Position numbers and translations under genes: made by a program. Under the pieces are notes generated by a model. It saw only the letters and a program-made list of their open reading frames with translations, was not told the DNA's origin and ran no database searches. A DNA stretch of 64,000 nt from Botryosphaeria dothidea (lineage: Eukaryota; Ascomycota; Dothideomycetes; Botryosphaeriales; Botryosphaeriaceae): NCBI GenBank assembly GCA_011503125.2, contig WWBZ02000082.1, forward strand, positions 930,001-994,000, read 5' to 3'. Shown in pieces: positions 11,660 to 24,691 of the stretch (its first letter is position 1; each line of letters starts with the position of its first letter).

Positions 11660-13889
11660 GAGAAGCCTGTCGTTCAGGCTTGTACTGTTTCAAAACGTTA
11701 TGGAGCATGGCATTGGCGCACAAGGGGGGCTCTGCAATTTTCCGTGTACGAAGAGTGGGTTTGCATTTCCGAAGGATGGGACAGTCTGATGTTGATACGA
11801 GTCTGACGAAATAATGGGCATTACTGCGGGCGTTCTTTGGCTGATCAAAGGTGCAAAGTTCAATGGCATCCACTGGCACCGTCGCGCGAAGGTTTTCTGT
11901 TCGGGCGCTCCCCTAGCTCCCACTTGGAGTTCCTAATAGAGATACCATGGGCTGATCTGTCTGATCTTTTCATCATATTTATCCTGGAGCGCACCAAATG
12001 AGCTTGGGGTGAGTGAATTATTTGTCTCGGGGATGCGGGTGAAGTCGACGTGCCCTTCACGATGAGCCTGAGCAAACGCGCCTCGGGGAAGAGCTATAGA
12101 ACTGGAAGGTAGGTCTTGTGCTGTGCCTCTTGGACGCATAGATGTACCCACCTGATGCCTCTTTGATGGCGGTCAGCCGGGCGCCGGTGAACGCTGAGAC
12201 ATTGATCGTATCCGCATTGGCCGATGATACTAGCATTGAGGAGCTTGCTCCGGACGCGAAATCGGCGACGTTGCTCCAACCACAAAAACAAAGGAGATGT
12301 TGGCGAGGATGACGATGAAGTTTGTTGGGCAGCAAAAAGGCAGATTGCGGTATAGAGATCAGCGGTTCTGTCAGCACCCAGAGTCGATCTGTGGCTGGCT
12401 TGCGCGGTTCTCACGATGTCATCGAAAAGCGGTGTTGCATAAAGAGACGGATGTCCGGCGTGGCCGAACGATTGAATGGAGGAAATTGCCAAATGCAGCG
12501 TATACCGTTGGTGTCTGCTTTCTCGTCTGGCTCGAGTGGCCAGTAGAGCGATCTGGTTGACCGCCCATCGTGCCCGTTCCACCTGCACCCACGGACCCGC
12601 AGTCTTCAGTGGTCCGATGTCATCTCTGCCGCTGTCAATAATCCTTTGAACGTTGCCAAGCAGCCACCAACAGAACGCGGCCTGACGACAGGCGTGTTTC
12701 CACACCGACAGACAATGTATCGCAACACCGGCAAATGCCCGAAAGAGGCGTACCACAGCTGCTGTATGACGTCGGCAGGAAGAGCGGGCTATCCCTGCGG
12801 CAGATCAACGTGGTAGCCCCTGCAAGTGCCCGCACCGGCGCCTGGCTGAGGTCCTTTTGCCTCGCTTCAGGCTCTGTTTGTCTCGACTCGTGCAATAACC
12901 AACTCGCTTCGACGGCCGTGCTCTTTTTCCTGCTGGGTTGCTGCCTTGGCGGGTCATCAAGGCATCGAACAAGAGTCCTTGCGACCCCCACCATGCTGAG
13001 CAGAAGGGACATGGAGGCTCATTGGGCAGGGATGCACGCCGCCAAGTTCTGACACCGCAGCGCTCGGGACCCTGAGCGCGGAGATCCGGCTGCAGCAAGG
13101 TGCTCAGATGATCACAAACAGATAGCGGCCGGCCGGCAGCTGACTGAGGAGCGGCCGGGGAGACCGGACAGCACGACAACGCACAGTTTGCTGCGGGGGA
13201 TGAGAGTGCGTTGCGGCCAGCAGTCCGCCGCCCAGAGTTGTTCTAGAATGCCTTCAAACCACATGCTCGCTGGCCATTGGGCGGCTGCGGTTCCGCTGCT
13301 GCTGTCGGGCGCGTCAGGTGAAGGAGCGTGCCGATTAATTGCAGGCATGGCGCAACACCTTCCGACCCTCTCTTTCCCTGTCCCACATGGCACATCGCCG
13401 TGTGTGTGCACGCCGCATCCCGGCCCCTGCTGTTCCTGGCGAAAAGACGCGAGCAAGCTTCAACCACCACAAGCCCCAGCGCCCTTGACTAACGCCCGAC
13501 GGAAACGCCACTGCCATCCGGTTATCGCCTTACCGGCCCTGGCTATGACAGGGAAGAGCTCTTGCCCTGCCGCCTCCGTGAAACCTCCTTCTGCTGCCGC
13601 CTCACCCATTGACATGCGGAAATAACCCTCGTCTGCCTGCGAAACGGCGGTCAAGCCGCGCGTATCTTGCTGCCATTCTATGTCTAACCCTTTTTCGCCG
13701 AGTAAAACACCTTGATACGTGCTCTGCACCGCCTCGCTCTGAAACACTTTTCTCCAAACGCCTGAAGTCCCACCTCGCTTTGCAAATGGTAAAACTGGTA
13801 TAGATGATGCCGGAAACCTCGCTTGCTTGAACGCCGGAGATGCCAATGGAGGGAAAACCAAAAAGAGAACGCCGGATGGTCGGACGCCT
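11660..13889. other. 2.2-kb intergenic stretch, nothing convincing
   Basis: This lies between the 3' end of CDC7 and the 3' end of the permease gene (convergent). The longest frame is a minus-strand one at 12094-12756 (220 codons, rich in Arg, Cys and Trp, no family recognised, no clear introns). I regard it as chance. No tRNA or inverted repeat was noticed. Confidence 0.5.
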
Positions 13890-15957
13890 TTACGGATAGT
13901 TCATGTCATCCGGATCGTCGGTCGGAAGCATATCGATGATATCCTTGGTACGGGGACCGGTGTACTTCCTGCGTGACAAAACAGGATTAGCAGCAGAACA
14001 GAAGGTGAGCAATTCCTCTGGGCAATGACGTACTTCCTCGCCCCGATCCACCACCAGCCTAGGCTGAAGAGTCCGACAGACCCAGCTACGCAGATGGCAT
14101 AATTCATGTTCGTAGGTGTGACCGGCTTCGTGGTAGGGAAGAACAGGATGACGCTGATGAAGACGACCCACGAGCATGCGATCAGGTTCACTGGCTTGCT
14201 CCAGATACCCATCGTGTACGGTCCCGGGATGAAGCGCACGCGGTTCTCGTAGACCCGATGGGCGATAATCACTGCCACGTAACTGAGGTCAAGAGCTGGC
14301 GCGCAAATGTTGAAGATGGCGACGATCGTGAGCGTGCTTCCGATACCAATAAGGTCCAGACAACTGCAGAACACCACAACAAGCCAGACCGCGTTGACAG
14401 GCGTCCCGGTATATTTGTTGATCTTGCTCCAGAAGCTACCGCAAATCAGCAAATGTCCGCTTTGTTTGTTCCTGGAGAGGCTTACCTTGAAAATGGAAGA
14501 GCATCGTCGCGAGCAAACGCGTAACACATTCGAGCATTGGCCAGCATAGCGGAACATCCGGTGAAGAACTGGACCAGAATGACAAAGAACCACATGATAG
14601 TTCCACCAGTCCTGCCGCCTGCATTGAGAAAAATTTGAGCAACTGGGAGGCCCGTGGGCGAGTTGACAATGCCATCGTAGTCGTTGAGACAGAAGCAGAA
14701 GGTTACGGTGAGCATCCATCCTACAAGTCCGGAGACGAGGATCGCGGATCTGATGGCCACGGGTCCTCGAATTGCAGCGTCATGAGTCTCCTCGGACATA
14801 CTTTATTTTTGGTTAGCTTGGGTCCATCACCTCGGCAAGTTGATTTCGATCTTACTGCGTCGTTCCGTCATAATCAGTCATAGTCCAGGCTACAGAGAGG
14901 AAGCTATTATCTAGTCAGCCCATGGTCGTGTGTAAGCAGGGAACGCAACAAACCCTAGAAGAAACGAAAAACCCTTGCTACCCCAGCCGGAGCCATCTGT
15001 AACTTCCGTAAAGACCCATTCAGCGCTTCTTTTGTTGGGCGTAAGCACTAGGAGTGCAATGCAGATGCTGATGGACGCCAGGACTACGCTGCCTGTCAAT
15101 AACACATTTGCCAGCAGCACAGATCCTTTAGCTTACTGTTAATGGGGGCAAACCAGAGGATAATCTTATGCAAAGCCCGGGTGGTGAGCGAACAGATGGT
15201 ACCAAAGAGGCAAAGAATTAATATAGCAAGAAGGACGGTCTGTAAAGCGGTCCTACAACGAGTTAGCGTGTGGGGATGGCCGGAATGAGAGCTGAAACCT
15301 ACGGGGTGAAAGCTGAGGACCCATCTTCCAAGGTGGATGAATTCATAACGGCAGCGGCGAAGATCATCTGCGAAATGGTGTAGGCCAAGCTGGCAACGCC
15401 GGCTGCTTGACCGAGAAAGTTGCACCATCCGATGACCCATGCCCAAATGGCTACATGCTCAGGTGGAACGACGTGCTTGGTGACAAAATACATTCCACCG
15501 GCAGTCGGGTACGCGGAGACCAGTTCCGCCACTGGGAGAGTCAGGCCAGGAAGCAAGAAGTCAGTTTGGGGAAGGTCACACCTGAGCTTGCTATACACAT
15601 GGCCATCACACTGCCAATGAACCAGGCCCATACTGCAGTGGCAGGACCGCCTGCGGTGATGGGGCTGCCAAAGGTAGCTGGGACGGAGCCCAGAACACCG
15701 AGAATGGAAATTGCATAGGACACCGTCGACCATTTGTTGAACTCTCGTCTCAGTTCCTGTGGGTGAACGGTAAGCTTTGGGAACAATGGGCAGGGCTGGG
15801 AATTGCGCACCTGGTTGTAGCCAATGCGGGCCAGCAGACGCTCGTCGTCGTTCTGAATGCTTGCCATTACTCGCTGGGAGGAATTGGGAGCTTTTCCTGA
15901 ATCTTGCGGGGCTGGTTGGCGGGTAGCGTAGTCAGTCTTGGACGGCGGAGAGTCCAT
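13890..15957 (-). CDS. amino-acid / GABA-type permease, APC superfamily
   Basis: Nine exons: 15957-15811, 15756-15582, 15531-15303, 15252-15137, 15092-14954, 14903-14856, 14800-14486, 14435-14034 and 13968-13890, giving 549 aa. It should be a plasma-membrane or vacuolar proton-coupled transporter with 12 helices. The start of helix 1 (FNKWSTVSYAISILGVLGS) is followed by AELVSAYPTAGGMYF, WAWVIGWCNFLGQAAG and FLSVAWTMTDYDG (needs the GTTTGT...AATAG intron). After that come HMSEETHDAAIRGP, FARDDALPFS and a conserved W/P-rich C-terminal helix pair. This is the pattern of fungal GABA/choline-type permeases (Uga4/Hnm1 group). The substrate cannot be told from sequence. Intron 1 is 54 nt and stop-free. 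A short hydrophilic N-terminus ends ARIGYNQELRREF, as usual. Confidence 0.92.
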
Positions 15958-17463
15958 GGTTGACGGGAGGCAGCGGGAAAGAGATCGGGGGGCCTGAGGA
16001 GCAGAGGAGACGGGGAGGACAATTTTTCAAGGGAAAAAACACAGAGTCATGGAGGATGAACGGACCTTCAGAGCTCACAGCAGCGAAGTTAATAATAGGG
16101 TGGACTTCAGCAGAGGGTCGAGGATCTAGTCAGAAGGCGGGCTGGGCCAGCGACACGTGCGCATGGAAGGACGAAGCTAGGGCATGTGGGGGCCCGGGAT
16201 GATGGAGTCGAGGGAGTGTCGAGGTGATTTGAGGAGCGAGAGCGCATCGAAGCCGCAGCGAAGCCGAGCGGGCAGCAAACTTACCTAGCGGGCGGGACGC
16301 GGGCGCCTAGCGTGAAGATGGCCACCACGCCCGTTGCGTGAAACGGCCAGGGATCTCCTGCAGATCAGAGGCCGCGCTTGTCGACGTCTGGCGGTGAGCT
16401 GGCCCTCCACAACATGCCAATGCCTGCCACACTGCGCGAGCTAGGTAGCTGTCGTCGCCTCGGCTCGCAACTCACGCCGCCCTACCTGCTCTGTCTGCCC
16501 AGCAGCGGCCCGTCGCCGCGTGCGCCGTCACTTATCGGCATGCACTGTGTCGTTGTTGTTGTGCCATGGCGGCGGCGTCCGTGCCGCGCGTGGCAAGAGC
16601 CGCCAATTTCGTCGTCGTATACAGGCAGAGGTGAGGCCCAATGCGTCCGTCTCTCCGCCCGACTCCCCGCTTCACCGCACGTTCTGCAAACGACTTGCAA
16701 GATCCGGCGCCGTGGCTGCTGGCTCCAGAAGCGAAGTCGGAGGCGCCGCAAATCTCGATGGCTTCACGGCTCACCGCATGCCAAGCGAAGTCCGCTCTCC
16801 GCCCTACAGGTCCCGTGCTGCGAAAAAGGCTGCACTGTAGATCCGTCGTCAGCCATGCATGCTATCATGGCCGCGCAATCAGCCAGGCGCTTTGTACGCC
16901 CGCTGCGCCCATCCACCTGCCAGTTTCTACCGCAGAGCCGCATAATCCGCCAATGCCCCAGCTTCGCACGTTGATGGTGATGGTATGCTGAGGAGAGAAT
17001 GCAGAAACGGATCCATCATATTCGTCGTTCACCCCTTCGCTTGACGTGCAGCTCTTTGTTTCGACAGCCTCCCGCTTAGGGCTGACACCATCCTGTCCCC
17101 ACTCCCGTGCAATCAGCTGTCCAACCACTGCACCCACCTGCACATGTCATGACCGCGCAAACTGCTTTGACGAGTTAAAATTCAATTGAAATTGATAAAT
17201 GCTGGTGGCAAATGGACCATGGAAGGTCATGTGCTGGGATATCAAAAACGCCAAACCACCTGTCCATCTTCCACCTTCATCCTCGCAAGTCTGCCATTGG
17301 TCATTCAATCTACGAGCAAAAGCTCCTCAAACAATCGAAGAAATCTGCAAAACCAACAAACCACAGAAGACCCGTCTTCTCCCCAACATACCCCGATCGC
17401 GGCCGGCTCCTGCACGGTTGCTGCATGCAACGTAGCACGCCATATCGCACCACCCGCCACTCG
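15958..17463. other. 1.5-kb intergenic stretch
   Basis: This is the upstream region of the permease and the 3' flank of VID27. It is GC-rich between about 16.2 and 16.8 kb and becomes AT-richer towards 17.2 kb. The open frames here (for example 16378-16974 plus) are Arg/Ser/Pro/Cys-rich and look like chance frames in GC-rich DNA. No RNA gene or repeat was recognised. Confidence 0.5.
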
Positions 17464-20045
17464 TTAGTATGGGCTATTGACAATATCGTTACGCGAGAGA
17501 TAGCTTCCTCGACCGCTCTTCCTCGGTGTACCGATCCGCGATGGAGTGGCGATGCTTTCGCGCGTGGGTCGCTTGAGCGCACGCTTCGCCACCATGTTGA
17601 CCTCGTTGGGAAGTGCTACGATGAGGTTCTTATCCGATCCATACCTGAAGTTGTCCGCCTTGACCTCCTCGGCATAACGCTTGATGCTGTACGGATCCTT
17701 GCGGCCTGCCAGCACCTTCTTCAAGCTCCACGTCACCACAAAGGGTCCTGTTGCTGTGACGATTGTCGTCTCGGTGCTGTCAATACCCGTGTTGAACCTG
17801 GCTGCAGTGAATGAAATGGGCGCCTTGGTCTCGTGTTGGAACTGGGCTACATGGCTCGGCGTCAGAGCCAAGCGTCGCGGCTGCGGCTTCGCGTCCTTGG
17901 GGAAAGCTTTCTCGAATCCAAGCTTGCCCTCATTCTTGCCCTCTTTCTGCAGAGCATCAATCAAGAGAAGGTAGGTACGCGTTGTTGCAAGAATCCATCG
18001 GCCGTCAGCAGAAACATCAACGCCAATAATGGGATCACCGATGGCGGGAAGTGCTGTCTTCGCGTTGATTCCAAGACGGTCGAACATGCGAATATCACCC
18101 TTGTTGGAAGCCACGGCGATATAACCCTTTTCCGTGGTCGCAGCGGCAGAGAAGTCGTTCTTCGTAGTGTATTGCTTCAGATCCGAATCGACCATCTTGT
18201 TGCCCGAAAGGCGGGGGTCGATGCGGTAGAGCGCATTGTGAGATAGACCCAGAAGGGTTTGCTCTCCGGTCATCTGAGAGTATTTCTACTACTAGTCAGC
18301 CAACGAACAGAGATGTGAAGAAGCCTGTGTCTGCTCACCTTCTCTGGTGCGAATATGTCGACCGGAATATCCTCGTGCACCTTCCATTCGTCCACAATCT
18401 GGCCGCGCTCGAGGTCCATCCGATAAAGCGAATTCGGATCGTTAGGGTTTTGAAGAATCATGTCTCGATCCTCCATGTGGAGCATTACTTTTTTTGGGCT
18501 GAAGAGCTTGCCCTTGGGCGTCTCGACCTTAGAAATGTTCGTGGTGAACTCGAGCTGATTGTCGTCGGTATGCTTGAAGATACCAATCTTGGAGCCTCTC
18601 ACAACGAACGAACGGTCATGCCTATAGCCAACGGCCAGCTGGGAGTTGACATTGCCATCCGCATCCCTGGTTAAGACGTCATCCTGCTCTTCATCAGAGT
18701 CGTAGTGCTCGCTCTGTCTGCCACTGTGCTCCTCCTCGTCCGACTGATGCTCCTCCTCTTCCTCCTCGTCCGCCTCGCCCTCCTTTTCGTCCTCCATCGT
18801 CAGGTCCTGGAAGGCCTCCATCACATAGTCGCGCTCATCGTCCTTAGCTTTGAGCCACTTGGTTTGATTGAGGTGCTCCCACAGAGCTTGCATAAGACCC
18901 CCCTGGAAGTTCTCCTCGGTCTCCTGATTTTTGAAGCGGAGGAGCCACGAATAGGCTGATCCATCGTCGGTGTAGTGGTTGAAGATGAACGACAGGTATT
19001 CGAAGTTGAAAACTGGGTTGATATCCGGTACGACCGGTTGGCCCAGCCATTCTTTCTCGTCGCCAGTTATTTGGAGCCAGTAGTTCCAGTCACCTGTTTC
19101 GCTAACGGTGGCCCTGACAGCAGAATCCTGGAGAATGAAGGCACCAGACTCGAAGTCAAAGAGGTGCAGTTCAGCGGTCTCGTTAGCGAGAACCTCACGA
19201 CTCTCCGGCTGCGCACGGGCCGGAGGGGCGGCAGTCGCCTTCGAGGTCTTGCTCGGCGTGTCGGCGTGAGCGGCGGGCTTGGAGACCATTGTGTCGATGG
19301 TAGTGGGCGGATCGAGGCTGAAACTCGACCTGGCTATGTCGGGTGATGCGAGTGGCGAACGGATCCTCGGGCTTGACACTGGGCTGGCGTCCGGAATAGC
19401 CTCCTCCTCGAACGAGAACTGCTGAAGATCCTGCTCGGTAGCGTGTTGGTGACTCCTCCGAAACTTCCTCTCGTATTGGCACTGGACAGCAACGAGCTCG
19501 AATGTGGCAATGGTCGACGGTTGCACGGAGCTGTCGCAAACAAACTCCCAGAGATCGCCCTCGTCACCGCTGAGGTCCTTCCAGGCGAAGACTTTCTCGC
19601 CGGTCTGCCTGACGTCGGTGCGAAAGCGCAGGGCCTCGTCGAGCAAAAAGGTGCGCTCGTCTTTCTCGGTGCCCAGGCCCTCCGCAGCAGCGTCCTCCTC
19701 GTCGTCCTCTCCGAGCAGCTCGCGCTCTCCCTCCTCGTATGCGCGCTGGATGACAAGCTGGTATTGGAAGTCTTGGCCGGTGCGGCGGATGGAAGCGGCG
19801 GCGTCTTTGAAGATGAGCTCGGAATAGCCTTTCACGGACAGCGGGCGCACGAGATAGAGCTGGCCCTGGGGTACTTCGATGATGGATTCCTTGGAGCCGT
19901 CGCCGAAGAGGAACTTGCTGACTGTGGCCAAAGGCGGTTAGCAGGCGATCGCAAGACGCAAAACTCGGTTGCTCAGGTGAAGGAGGGGGTGTGGTGGGGC
20001 AGCAGCGCAGGTGGGAGCAGCCGTACCATTCCGTAGCATAAACAT
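17464..20045 (-). CDS. VID27: Vid27 (vacuolar import and degradation protein 27)
   Basis: Exons 20045-20027 (19 nt), 19921-18339 and 18285-17464 give 807 aa. The tiny first exon restores the family N-terminus MFMLRNVSKFLFGD; without it one would start at an internal Met at 19931. An N-terminal Vid27 PH-like region (GYSELIFKDAAASIRRTGQDFQYQLVIQRAYEEGE) is followed by a middle domain (WNYWLQITGDEKEWLGQPV). A long acidic stretch (EEEEEEHQSDEEEHSG) comes next. The C-terminal propeller-like part contains MTGEQTLLGLSHNALYRIDPR, KGYIAVASNKGDIRMFDRLG and FVVTWSLKKVL. Yeast Vid27 is linked to catabolite degradation of fructose-1,6-bisphosphatase; its biochemical activity is unknown. The downstream neighbour on the same strand is the permease. 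Confidence 0.93.
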
Positions 20046-20774
20046 GTCGGCGGGGGCGCAGCGACGACTGCGGGAGATTCAGAGATGCTGTATGCTGGAG
20101 ACGAAGGCCTGGGTCAAAGCCCCATATGACGCGCAGGCTGCAGCATGCGCAGAAAGTGGTGTCCTGCCTGCTGGCACAAAGACATCATACCCTCATTCGC
20201 TTAGCGTTACTGGGGAAACAGGGCAGCAATCATACCGCGCGCCCAATTCTTCGCTGCACTTTATCTTTCTTCAACTTGAGAGTTTGCCTGTACTGGCAAA
20301 AGAACGCCACGAGCTCATCCGCTGCATGTACTGCATGTGCATCACTATTGCAACGGACTCCTCTCCGGTACAAATGTTGCGCATCAACGCTTTGCCCGAG
20401 AAAGCGTATTGAACCCCTGCAAGATTCTTCGATCGCACTGCACAGCAATCTATCCTGTGGAGGTTCCTGGATCTGCCGTAGATCGCCAATCGCGATGGCC
20501 ACGAAATGCAACTTGGTTCAGCTTATGTGGTTTGTTGCAACTGCAGGTACCCGATGATCCCGACCGAGTGTATTGTACATCTATCTTCCATTTCATGTGT
20601 CCACGCTCCCCGCACATGGTCTCGTTTGGGTCTCAGATAGGGCCGCGCTGCGCTGTGTTTGAGCACAGCTTGCCCAGACATAGTCTCGCTCATCCTTGTG
20701 CTTTGGATCTAGCCCAAACCCGTCAATAATAGTACATATTCCCGATGCCGTATACCCCACACCCATCAGCTGCT
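20046..20774. other. intergenic
   Basis: This is the promoter of VID27 and the 3' flank of the uS17m gene. The frames present are short and overlap on both strands. Nothing specific was recognised. Confidence 0.5.
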
Positions 20775-21484
20775 TCAGATACCCTTTGCGCCTCTCGCTA
20801 CCTCCTCAGCGGGGGACTCCGCCAGCTTCTCGACTTGCTCCGCCTGCTCCTCGTTCTCGAGGGCCTTTCTCACGTATTTAGCGGCCTCTGCAACATTTCG
20901 TCTCGCCCTGACATTGATCTTTGGCATCGGTTGCTCGGACTGTCCTGTCCTGGAGATGCCTGCTTCCTCAGCACGCTGTCTTGCCTCCGCGAAGCACTGC
21001 GGCAGCTCTGCCAGCCACCCTTGCTCGTATGCAGTCCGCTTCACCCGCTTACGGGATATCGATCGTCCCAGAGATGCCTTTCGAATATCCTTCTCCAGCT
21101 TCGCCCCAATGAGCTGCTGCTGGCGTTCTTCTTCTGTTGGTATGGGTGGTCTTTCTTCGATGGCTGGGCCGAACGGAGCCACAATACGCGTTACGACATG
21201 GTGAACATGTTTCGAGGTCCTCCAGCCGTTGCGCAGGTTAACGACGTCGCCTTCCCTGGCAGATTCGGTCGGGTCTGAAACGAGAACGTGATAAGGCGCA
21301 GGGAAATCCTACGGGCTAAATGAGCAGAATGCGCGGGAGTTGCTGATTGGAGAGAGTGACTGACTTTGCGGATATGCTTGTCCCACTTCTGGCCTGGTAT
21401 GCGGACCTTGACCGTCTTCATCATCTTGCCCGCCGACACGACGACGCCTGTCAATTGGCGATATGCATTGCCGGGCGTCGGCAT
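20775..21484 (-). CDS. MRPS17: mitochondrial ribosomal protein uS17m
   Basis: Exons 21484-21365 and 21308-20775 give 217 aa. The N-terminal half is the S17 OB-fold: LTGVVVSAGKMMKTVKVRIPGQ, WDKHIRKDFPAPYHVLVSDP (joined across the 56-nt intron), REGDVVNLRNGWRTSKHVHHVVTRIVAPFG. It binds 16S-like rRNA in the small mitoribosomal subunit. The C-terminal half is a fungal extension, charged and probably helical (RKASLGRSISRKRVKRTAYEQGW, ALENEEQAEQVEKLAE), of the kind seen in other ascomycete S17m proteins. No classical cleavable presequence is obvious; the import signal may lie within the basic S17 domain. The intron donor is GTCAGT and the acceptor CCCGTAG. Confidence 0.93.
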
Positions 21485-22107
21485 GGTGGCAGCTGCTGCG
21501 GCAACGGCCGATGGAAGGGCAGTGGGAGAGGGCGTAGCTATTGGGCGCTACGTATATGAAGAGTAGCAGCGAGGAGGTAGTCGGAAGAGATGCTGGTGGT
21601 GTCGCAGGATTGCGGAGAAGGTTGTTCGGTTGATGTGGTGCTGCACTTTTCGACTTGAGGTCGCGATCAAAAGTGGACCGAGCGTTCTCCGTCGGCTTAT
21701 CCCCCGGTCTCATCGACGGCGGATCGAAACAGCGTCTAGGCGTAAGAAAACCCACACCCTCTTGCGGGCAGGTCATGGTTTTTATTTTTCTATTTCCTGG
21801 CTTGCTTCTCGACATGACGACGGCTCATTTTGTCACGTCTGCGTCCCCAAGCAAAACCATATGCACCTCGTATACAATTATACAAGTAGTCGATGTCCCA
21901 TTCTCATGAAGCTTCGAGACGAGACTCTATTTACTAAACTCCGACAATTCCACGCCGCCAGCGCCTATAGCGGTGCAGCCGAGTTAAACGAAGAAATCCC
22001 GTTTGCAAGCCCGTCCTGTCCCGTGCAAATTCATGCAATCATCTCATGTTGTCTAACCGTTCGCCTTGATGCCCTCCGAGCCCGATGCCGACCATGCAAT
22101 AAGCTAC
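21485..22107. other. intergenic
   Basis: This is the promoter of the uS17m gene and the 3' flank of TPS1. The plus-strand frame 21630-22232 runs into the TPS1 3' end and has no recognisable content. No other feature was seen. Confidence 0.5.
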
Positions 22108-23884
22108 CTAAGACCCGGCCCGCGCGGGCTCGAGCTTGTTGGCACTATCCTCACTGTTTTTGGGAGAACTATCAAGAAGCGAACCGCGGCGCATGTTCAG
22201 CTTCTTCTCAGCTTGTTCCGAGATTCTCGTAAGCTCGCTCACGAAAGACTGGCCCCACCAAGCACTGTAACGACAAATCAGTCCACACATTCATGGTCGA
22301 AGCTCGAGCTTTTCATGACTCACCTTGTGTACTTGTTCACGTATTTAGCAAGCTTCTGATAGTTTAGAGCACGCTGTTCTGCGCCCATCGTAACCGCGTC
22401 GTGGATCGCATCTGCAAGTTCCTCGGTGTTCCAGGGGTTGACGATAATGCTACCGTTCAAGCTCTGAGCAGCTCCTGCGAACTCTGACAGGATCATGACG
22501 CCATTGCGCTTTTGCTGTGTCGCAATGTACTCATACGACACGAGATTCATGCCGTCGCGAGTTGACGACACCAGACACACGTCGGAGACAGCGTAGAGAG
22601 CAATAAGCTCGTCAAAGGAGACCGACTTGTGCATGAAGTGGATAGGCATGAACTCAATGGTGCCTACACAATTAGTCGGCTGCTTCTAAAGTAGCGGGAT
22701 GAGGAGAATGCTTACCAAACTTGCCGTTGATCCTTCCGACCAACTCATTCACTACCGCCCTGAGATTCTGATACTCTTCCACATCCTGCCGGCTGGGAAC
22801 AGCAACCTGGACCAGGACAACTTTGCCTATCCACTCGGGATGTTCCGTTAAGAATACCTCAAGAGCGTGCAGTTTCTGAGGCACCCCTTTGATGTAGTCG
22901 AGACGATCCACGCCAACGATCAGCTTCACGCCCTGAAACTTCCTCTCCAGCGTGGCGATCCGCTCCTGAACCTTGGGCTTCTTCAAACCCTCCTCGAATT
23001 TCTCAGGGTCAATACCAATAGGGAAAGCGCCCACGGTTACCACTTTACCCTGGAACTCGACGCCATTGGGGGTGGTCGCTAGGCCACTGCGAGCAACAGG
23101 TCAGTATCATGTTGAGTGTATTCAGACATCGGAGATAGACTCACAGGATCCTCGAGCAGCTGCTAAGGAAATGACGGGCGTAGTCATAGGTGTGGAAGCC
23201 GATTAGATCGCAGTGCAGGACACCGAGCAAGATCTCGTTACGAACGGGGAGGATACGGTAGATCTCGCTACTGGGGAAGGGGGTGTGCAGAAAGAAGCCT
23301 AGCTTGACGTTCTTCTTCGTGGTACCAATTTCCTCACGCAGCATGGCGGGCAGAAGCATGAGGTGATAATCGTGAACCCAGACGAGATCATTGTCCTGCA
23401 CATCTGCGGCGATGGCCTTGGCAAAGAGGCGATTGGCCTCGGTATATGCGTTCCAGGCAGACTCGTCGAAGGTTATCTCGCCGGGGTGATAGTGGAAGAG
23501 CGGCCAGAGGATTGAGTCTAGTCGACGGTGTCAGCAGAGAACAAGGGCGCGGCGGAAGAAGGGAAAGGGAAACTCACTGGAGAAGCCGTTGTAATGACGG
23601 TCGGCCAGATCATCATCCAGCATTACCGGGATAGCGTTGTATTCCTCCTTCAACCGGGCCTTGAGGGTACCGATCTCGTTCTCCGGAACCTCAAGACCTG
23701 GCCAGCCATACCATTGGAAGGTGGTAGACTTAGACAAGCCACTCAGGCCACTGACCAGGCCGCCCGAAGACATGGAGAAGTCATATTTGCCCTCGTCGGA
23801 GCGCTTGATGGTGATGGGGAGGCGGTTGGAGACGAGGAGCAGACGGCCGTTGTCCGACTTGGGATCCTCGGTGGCCGACGGCAT
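22108..23884 (-). CDS. TPS1: trehalose-6-phosphate synthase, UDP-glucose dependent
   Basis: Exons 23884-23578, 23517-23145, 23086-22716, 22663-22324 and 22264-22108 give 515 aa, the usual Tps1 length. It is a GT20 glycosyltransferase joining UDP-glucose and glucose-6-phosphate in the cytosol. Motifs in order: LLLVSNRLPITIKR; SSGGLVSGLSGL; WYGWPGLEVPE; NSILWPLFHYHPGEI (restored over intron 1); VHDYHLMLLPAMLR; FFLHTPFPSSEIYR; HDLIGFHTYDYARHF-type (CDLIGFHTYDYARHF); KLIVGVDRLDYIKGVP; VAVPSRQDVEEYQNLR; DVCLVSSTRDGMNLVSYEYIA; VNPWNTEELADAI; and SAWWGQSFVSEL in the last exon. There is no phosphatase domain. The short tail is Ser/Asn-rich. The introns are 52-60 nt. Its role in stress tolerance and glycolytic control is known from family members. 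It is divergent with the DEK-like gene over 807 bp, where an AGGGG stress-type element occurs near 24.4 kb. Confidence 0.96.
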
Positions 23885-24691
23885 GGCGGCGGTGGTCTGC
23901 GGGCGAGTCGAAAGCGGCGGGAATGCTCGAGGGAAGATAGGGTCGCAGGAGGGTCGCGGTGTGCAGCAAACTCTAAGGATGGGCAAGGCGGGCGAGTGCG
24001 GCGTTGAGGTATGGCGAGCGTCGTCAGAATGATATTTGGCGGGGCGCGGGTGTTGAGAGCAGGCGTGACGGTGGTTCTCGCCGGAGCTTTTTCTCGCAAC
24101 TTCCACGCGCGTCGACGGTCTGGGGAAGCTTGGGGTCGGGCTCTGGAGCGCGAGGCGGCTGCAATTTAGCTCAGCGGATAGGGCAGGGCAGCAATTCCGG
24201 CGCGCTGGCTGGGAAACGTGAAGAGGCAACAGCACGCGGTGTGATGCCGATTGACGTCTGCGCAGCGCACAAGCCCAGAGGTCGCACCCACTTTTCTTTT
24301 CAGCAGCAACAGGCGCAACATGTGCTCAGCCGTGATGACGCAGGCGGGCTCTGCGGGCCAATAAGCTGTACTACCGCAGCTGCCAGGGCTGTTTCGGGCA
24401 CAGGCAGGGGCGGGCGTGGCAGGGCAAGGCCGCCGCTCCGCACACAGGCACTGGGTGGCCCAAAGCAATCGGCGGTGGCGGCGCATGCGCATCTCAGCAA
24501 ATGCCATCCCCTCGCCCTCCACCAGCACCCGCGCTCGCGCCGTGCCTTGGACCTGCCCGTCGCCTGCCCGCCGTTGCGCTAACCCACATCGGGGGCCGTG
24601 GCCAATCTTATCTGAAGCTCACTCGTCTCCGCCCTGCCACCACTGTTCCGCGCGCACGCGTCGCGTCGCCCAAGGTCCACGGTCTCCCACC
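23885..24691. promoter_or_regulatory. divergent upstream region TPS1 / DEK-like
   Basis: This 807-bp GC-rich region separates two divergent start codons. CAGGGGCGGGC near 24.4 kb contains AGGGG, the core of the stress-response element known upstream of yeast trehalose genes; one copy in GC-rich DNA is weak evidence. A tRNA-like string near 24.16 kb was examined and rejected. Confidence 0.35.

Noticed and set aside
12094..12756. 220-codon minus-strand frame
   Set aside because: No recognised domain, composition rich in Arg/Cys/Trp, no splice-supported extension, and it overlaps other equally long frames.
16378..16974. 198-codon plus-strand frame
   Set aside because: It sits in very GC-rich DNA with open frames on several strands at once; the product is Arg/Ser/Pro/Cys-rich without motifs.
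24155..24230. tRNA-like string (TTTAGCTCAGCGGATAGGGCAG) resembling a D arm
   Set aside because: There is no T-loop (GGTTCRA) at the right distance, no matching acceptor stem and no T-run terminator. It is probably a chance match in GC-rich promoter DNA.
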